From QFOX01 sp964652475 (GTDB lineage: Bacteria > Pseudomonadota > Alphaproteobacteria > Rickettsiales > UBA3002), in assembly GCA_964652475.1 (NCBI GenBank), contig CAZZCK010000003.1:1-64000 (forward strand): a stretch of 64,000 nt of DNA, given 5' to 3'. Both the position numbers and the translations under genes were made by a program. The notes under the pieces are model-generated. The model searched no databases. It was given only the letters and a program-made list of their open reading frames with translations, and was not told the DNA's origin. Position 1 is the stretch's first letter; every line of letters begins with the position of its first letter. Positions 61,396 through 64,000 of the stretch are shown piece by piece.

Positions 61396-62027
61396 CACCA
61401 GTACTTTCCAACCGTCGGGGCGATGCATCGAGCACGGCGTGGATGCTCAAGGATGGCGGCGTGCACGTCGATCCCGAATCGGGTCGGCAGGTGATCAAAA
61501 TCTTTTCCGGTGGCTGGCATGTCTGCAAAAGCAATGATGAAATGCTCGCAACCATCCTTGGCTCATGCGTCTCATGTTGCATGCGCGACCCCTTAACGGG
61601 CATTGGCGGCATGAATCATTTTCTGCTGCCCGGCGATGGTGGCAGCGACGTTGCCTGTGAATCGGCACGCTATGGTGTGCATGCGATGGAGCGGCTGATC
61701 AACGGTATTTTGCAGCTGGGTGGCAACAAAGATCGTATCGAAGTCAAGGTATTTGGCGGGGGCAACGTCACCAAGAACTCGGCGCGTATCGGCAGCAAGA
61801 ACGCGGCATTCGCCCGTGACTTTCTCAAAGCCGAAGGATTCCAGATTGCCGCCCACGACCTTGAGGGAAACTTGCCGCGGCGTTTGCATTATTTCCCGGA
61901 TACGGGCCGTGTGATGCTGCGCCGCTTGCAGCGCAAAGAGGATTTCGTGATTGCCCATGCCGAAGAGAAATACGCTAAAGATCTGGTGGCTAAACCTGAT
62001 ACGGGCGATGCAGAGCTTTTCGAATGA
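61392..62027 (+). CDS. cheD: Chemoreceptor glutamine deamidase CheD
   Basis: 211 residues. The catalytic Cys is in TILGSCVSCCMRDP and His in GIGGMNHFLLPG; KVFGGGNVTKNSARIGSKNA is the other conserved stretch. CheD deamidates glutamines in chemoreceptors and in some bacteria helps CheC. The N-terminal 35 residues are an extension before the core. Its stop overlaps the next gene (ATGA). Confidence 0.93.
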   Translation: MTPVLSNRRGDASSTAWMLKDGGVHVDPESGRQVIKIFSGGWHVCKSNDEMLATILGSCVSCCMRDPLTGIGGMNHFLLPGDGGSDVACESARYGVHAMERLINGILQLGGNKDRIEVKVFGGGNVTKNSARIGSKNAAFARDFLKAEGFQIAAHDLEGNLPRRLHYFPDTGRVMLRRLQRKEDFVIAHAEEKYAKDLVAKPDTGDAELFE

Positions 62028-62431
62028 CAGGCTCTACACCATCCACGAACGCATGCGCGCAGATTGGCATGGACCTATGTACGCTCATCGAGCGGGTGCT
62101 AGACCAAGCGGGCCAACAACTCGAATGCATCTGGCAGCACATCGCGGCGGATGTGGTTGTCCTGGCGTCAGCAAGCCCCACGGCTCATGCCGCAACGGTT
62201 GAGCGTGTCTATGCCAGTGTGCAGCATCAGGACCGTCATGCGCAAATTTTGCAGCATACCGTGGCGGCACTTGCCCGTTACCGCGCCCTGCTTGCCATGC
62301 CAGCGGATGCGTTGGAATGCCCGGTACACATAGCACGCGCCAAAACCCAGTTGACCGACCTGACAGCGGTCCTTGGCGATTTACTGCAACAAAGCGACCA
62401 TCGTACGTCCGCGCGCGTCGATATTTTTTGA
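62024..62431 (+). CDS. Possible CheZ/CheT-like CheY-P phosphatase
   Basis: 135 residues, mainly helical. Residues 67-77 read QHQDRHAQILQ; the pattern QDxxxQ (Asp70, Gln74) is the catalytic signature of CheZ (QDLTGQ in E. coli), which dephosphorylates CheY-P with Gln. Similar DxxxQ proteins (CheT) end some alphaproteobacterial che operons. The start overlaps the cheD stop, so it is the last gene of the operon. Overall similarity to known CheZ is too weak to see by eye, so the call rests on motif and place. Confidence 0.5.
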   Translation: MTGSTPSTNACAQIGMDLCTLIERVLDQAGQQLECIWQHIAADVVVLASASPTAHAATVERVYASVQHQDRHAQILQHTVAALARYRALLAMPADALECPVHIARAKTQLTDLTAVLGDLLQQSDHRTSARVDIF

Positions 62432-62641
62432 ACCTGCGCTCATGGGGGCAATAGCACGAGTGCGTGGTAGACGATGACTAAGAAATGTTGGCTGGGGCAG
62501 GGGGTGACTCGCCATAAAGCTTTCGGCATTCCCTTACCATTTCCTTACGCACTATTGCTCAGCGAGTGTCGTATCCTTATTCCGCATATGACACACCCAT
62601 TCCACGCGACCAGTTGGCCGCAATCACCAAAGGAGAGTTTT

Positions 62642-62875
62642 ATGAATAAGGAACAAGTGCAAGGCAAAACAGAGCAACTCAAAGGCGAAATCAAAAAAAC
62701 CTGGGGCAAGCTGACCGATAACGATTTGATGCTTCTTGAAGGCAAACGCGATCAGTTTCTCGGCAAGGTTAAAGAGCATTATGGCATTGCCAAAGAAGAT
62801 GCCGAGACCAAACTAAAAGCCATGGAAGATGCGTGCCGTTGCGATAGCACCAGCAGCAAGCCAAAAGCCGCTTAG
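62642..62875 (+). CDS. CsbD-family stress-response protein
   Basis: 77 residues. MNKEQVQGKTEQLKGEIKKT followed by WGKLTDNDLMLLEGKRDQFL is the CsbD pattern. The small hydrophilic proteins are induced by general stress in other bacteria; no molecular role is known. AGGAGAG lies before the ATG. A strong terminator follows 30 bases after the stop. The 210 bases upstream hold no gene. Confidence 0.88.
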   Translation: MNKEQVQGKTEQLKGEIKKTWGKLTDNDLMLLEGKRDQFLGKVKEHYGIAKEDAETKLKAMEDACRCDSTSSKPKAA

Positions 62876-62905
62876 TTTACGATTTTTACCTACCCTGCTT
62901 ATTAT

Positions 62906-62943
62906 CGCTCGGTGGATTATCTCCACCGAGCGACTTTTTATTT
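62906..62943 (+). terminator. Rho-independent terminator after the CsbD-like gene
   Basis: CGCTCGGTGGA (62906-62916) and TCCACCGAGCG (62922-62932) form a perfect 11-base stem with a 5-base loop, followed by ACTTTTTATTT. The clearest terminator in the window; it separates the CsbD-like gene from the lipid A deacylase gene. Confidence 0.9.
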
Positions 62944-62969
62944 ACGCCGGTTCAACGGAAAGTATCGCT

Positions 62970-63974
62970 ATGCGCGCATCACCATTCATACAGTTACTCA
63001 TAGTTGCGCAAGTGTTTACTATAGCATTGCCCGTATGGGCCGAAGAAGAGCGCATCGAAGCCGACGATAAAGGTATTTTTAGCCTCGTCTGGGAGAATGA
63101 CAAATTCGCGGGAACAGACCGCGATTATACCAATGGGGTGCGTGCATCGTGGTTGTCGTCGGAAGAAAATATGCCCGGATGGACGCGTGCGGTGGCGAAT
63201 AATTTGCCCCTGGCGCCCGAGGGCCACAAACGTATCAGCGTTGCCATCGGCCAAAGTATGTTTGCGCCTGAGGACCTTAAAAGCACCGCCCTTGTTGCCG
63301 GCCAGCAACCTTATGCGGGTTGGCTTTATGGCTCGGTAGGGTTGGTCTCGGATACGGGAAAAACACTCGATAATGTGTTGCTCACCGTGGGTGTCGTTGG
63401 CCCGCTTTCAGGGGCAGAGCAAACGCAGAAATTCGTCCACCGCCTAACGGATAGTGAGAAGCCCAGAGGTTGGGATAATCAGCTTGAAAACGAACCAGGC
63501 ATCATCCTCACTTACGAACGCAAATGGCGCGGTATTTTTGAGGCATCCCCATTGGGTTTTGGGATGGACGTAACCCCGCATGTGGGTGTGAACCTTGGCA
63601 ACATCAACACCGATGCGTCGGTGGGTGCAACATTGCGTTTAGGTTACGATTTGCCAGCGGATTACGGCCCACCGCGCATTCGCCCAAGTTTGCCCGGATC
63701 CGACTTTTTTATTCCCGCTGAAAATGCGGGGGGATATTTATTTGCAACCATCGGCGAGAGAGCCGTAGCCCGCAATATTTTTCTCGATGGCAACACGTTT
63801 GAAGATAGCCCAAGCGTGGATAAGAAACACCTTGTTAGCAGCCTGCAAGTGGGCGCCGCATTCACTTATGCACAAACGCGCATTTCCTACACGCAGGTGT
63901 TCACGAGCAAAGAATATAAAACGCAAAGCCAAGGCTCACAATTTGGTGTTCTCACGGCGTCGTATCGGTTTTAA
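62970..63974 (+). CDS. Lipid A 3'-O-deacylase, LpxR family outer-membrane protein
   Basis: 334 residues. A signal peptide (cleavage probably after PVWA, near residue 24) is followed by a beta-barrel ending in an aromatic C-terminus (YRF), as outer-membrane proteins do. Catalytic landmarks of LpxR are WENDKFAGTDRDYTNG near residue 40 and FVHRLTDSEKPRGWDNQLEN with the active-site His. LpxR removes the 3' acyloxyacyl chain of lipid A. ATG 62970 is chosen because the signal peptide begins there; the frame is open upstream through the terminator. Confidence 0.85.
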   Translation: MRASPFIQLLIVAQVFTIALPVWAEEERIEADDKGIFSLVWENDKFAGTDRDYTNGVRASWLSSEENMPGWTRAVANNLPLAPEGHKRISVAIGQSMFAPEDLKSTALVAGQQPYAGWLYGSVGLVSDTGKTLDNVLLTVGVVGPLSGAEQTQKFVHRLTDSEKPRGWDNQLENEPGIILTYERKWRGIFEASPLGFGMDVTPHVGVNLGNINTDASVGATLRLGYDLPADYGPPRIRPSLPGSDFFIPAENAGGYLFATIGERAVARNIFLDGNTFEDSPSVDKKHLVSSLQVGAAFTYAQTRISYTQVFTSKEYKTQSQGSQFGVLTASYRF

Positions 63975-64000
63975 TCCATTTTTCTCATGGAGAATTTTAT

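Noticed and set aside
62474..62641. Longer start for the CsbD-like protein
   Set aside because: The upstream codons lack similarity to CsbD, and the ATG at 62642 has an excellent ribosome binding site.

Overview
The window reads as the chromosome of a free-living or loosely host-associated alphaproteobacterium with moderately high GC. The evidence is a TrcR (DUF1013) cell-cycle regulator, a PopZ-like DUF2497 protein, an NtrC-NtrY pair, a DUF6356 protein, the FAD-oxidoreductase/DUF1365/Cfa lipid cluster and chemotaxis genes with CheD. The order within the class cannot be fixed from the sequence. Three runs of exactly 100 N (1066-1165, 3403-3502, 59178-59277) look like scaffold gaps of unknown size. 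They cut glpX and a prepilin gene, recJ, and a chemoreceptor. There is no rRNA, CRISPR array, insertion sequence or prophage, and no gene-free stretch exceeds 300 bases.

Layout. 0-19.6 kb is housekeeping: class II fructose bisphosphatase, a prepilin, recJ, a quinone oxidoreductase, trcR, hldE, ilvD, carbonic anhydrase, an aminotransferase, an esterase, the Cfa lipid cluster, a PopZ-like protein, a PAP2 phosphatase, secF and a dicarboxylate symporter. 19.7-20.9 kb is a small accessory patch with a BrnT/BrnA toxin-antitoxin pair and an AT-rich orphan gene. 20.9-31 kb holds a deoxyhypusine-synthase-like enzyme, ntrC-ntrY, tRNA-Glu with a 0.92 kb islet bounded by a copy of the tRNA 3' end, an FAD protein and typA. 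31-40 kb holds a complete RND efflux operon, an MFS exporter and a DASS transporter. 41.9-48.3 kb is a quorum-sensing locus. 48.3-54 kb holds an alanine/glycine symporter, an unknown membrane protein and putA. 54-62.4 kb is a chemotaxis cluster. The window ends with a CsbD-like protein and a lipid A deacylase.

The most interesting system is the quorum-sensing locus. A LuxR receptor (42272-42991) faces a four-gene minus-strand operon: an AHL synthase, a small unknown protein, a fused E1-alpha/beta 2-oxoacid dehydrogenase, and an acyltransferase (E2) that lacks the E3-binding domain. A good lux-box-like dyad lies about 60 bases upstream of the synthase. Next to it a divergent XRE-S24 repressor has lost its catalytic serine. 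I infer that the operon makes its own, possibly branched, acyl-CoA for an unusual AHL signal.

A second theme is a set of hairpins built from tandem words of 7-8 bases. They occur between genes and also in frame inside recJ (two copies of one element) and in the ntrC linker, resembling Rickettsia palindromic elements or cyanobacterial short tandem repeats. The last gene of the chemotaxis operon carries a CheZ-like QDxxxQ motif and may be its missing CheY-P phosphatase.
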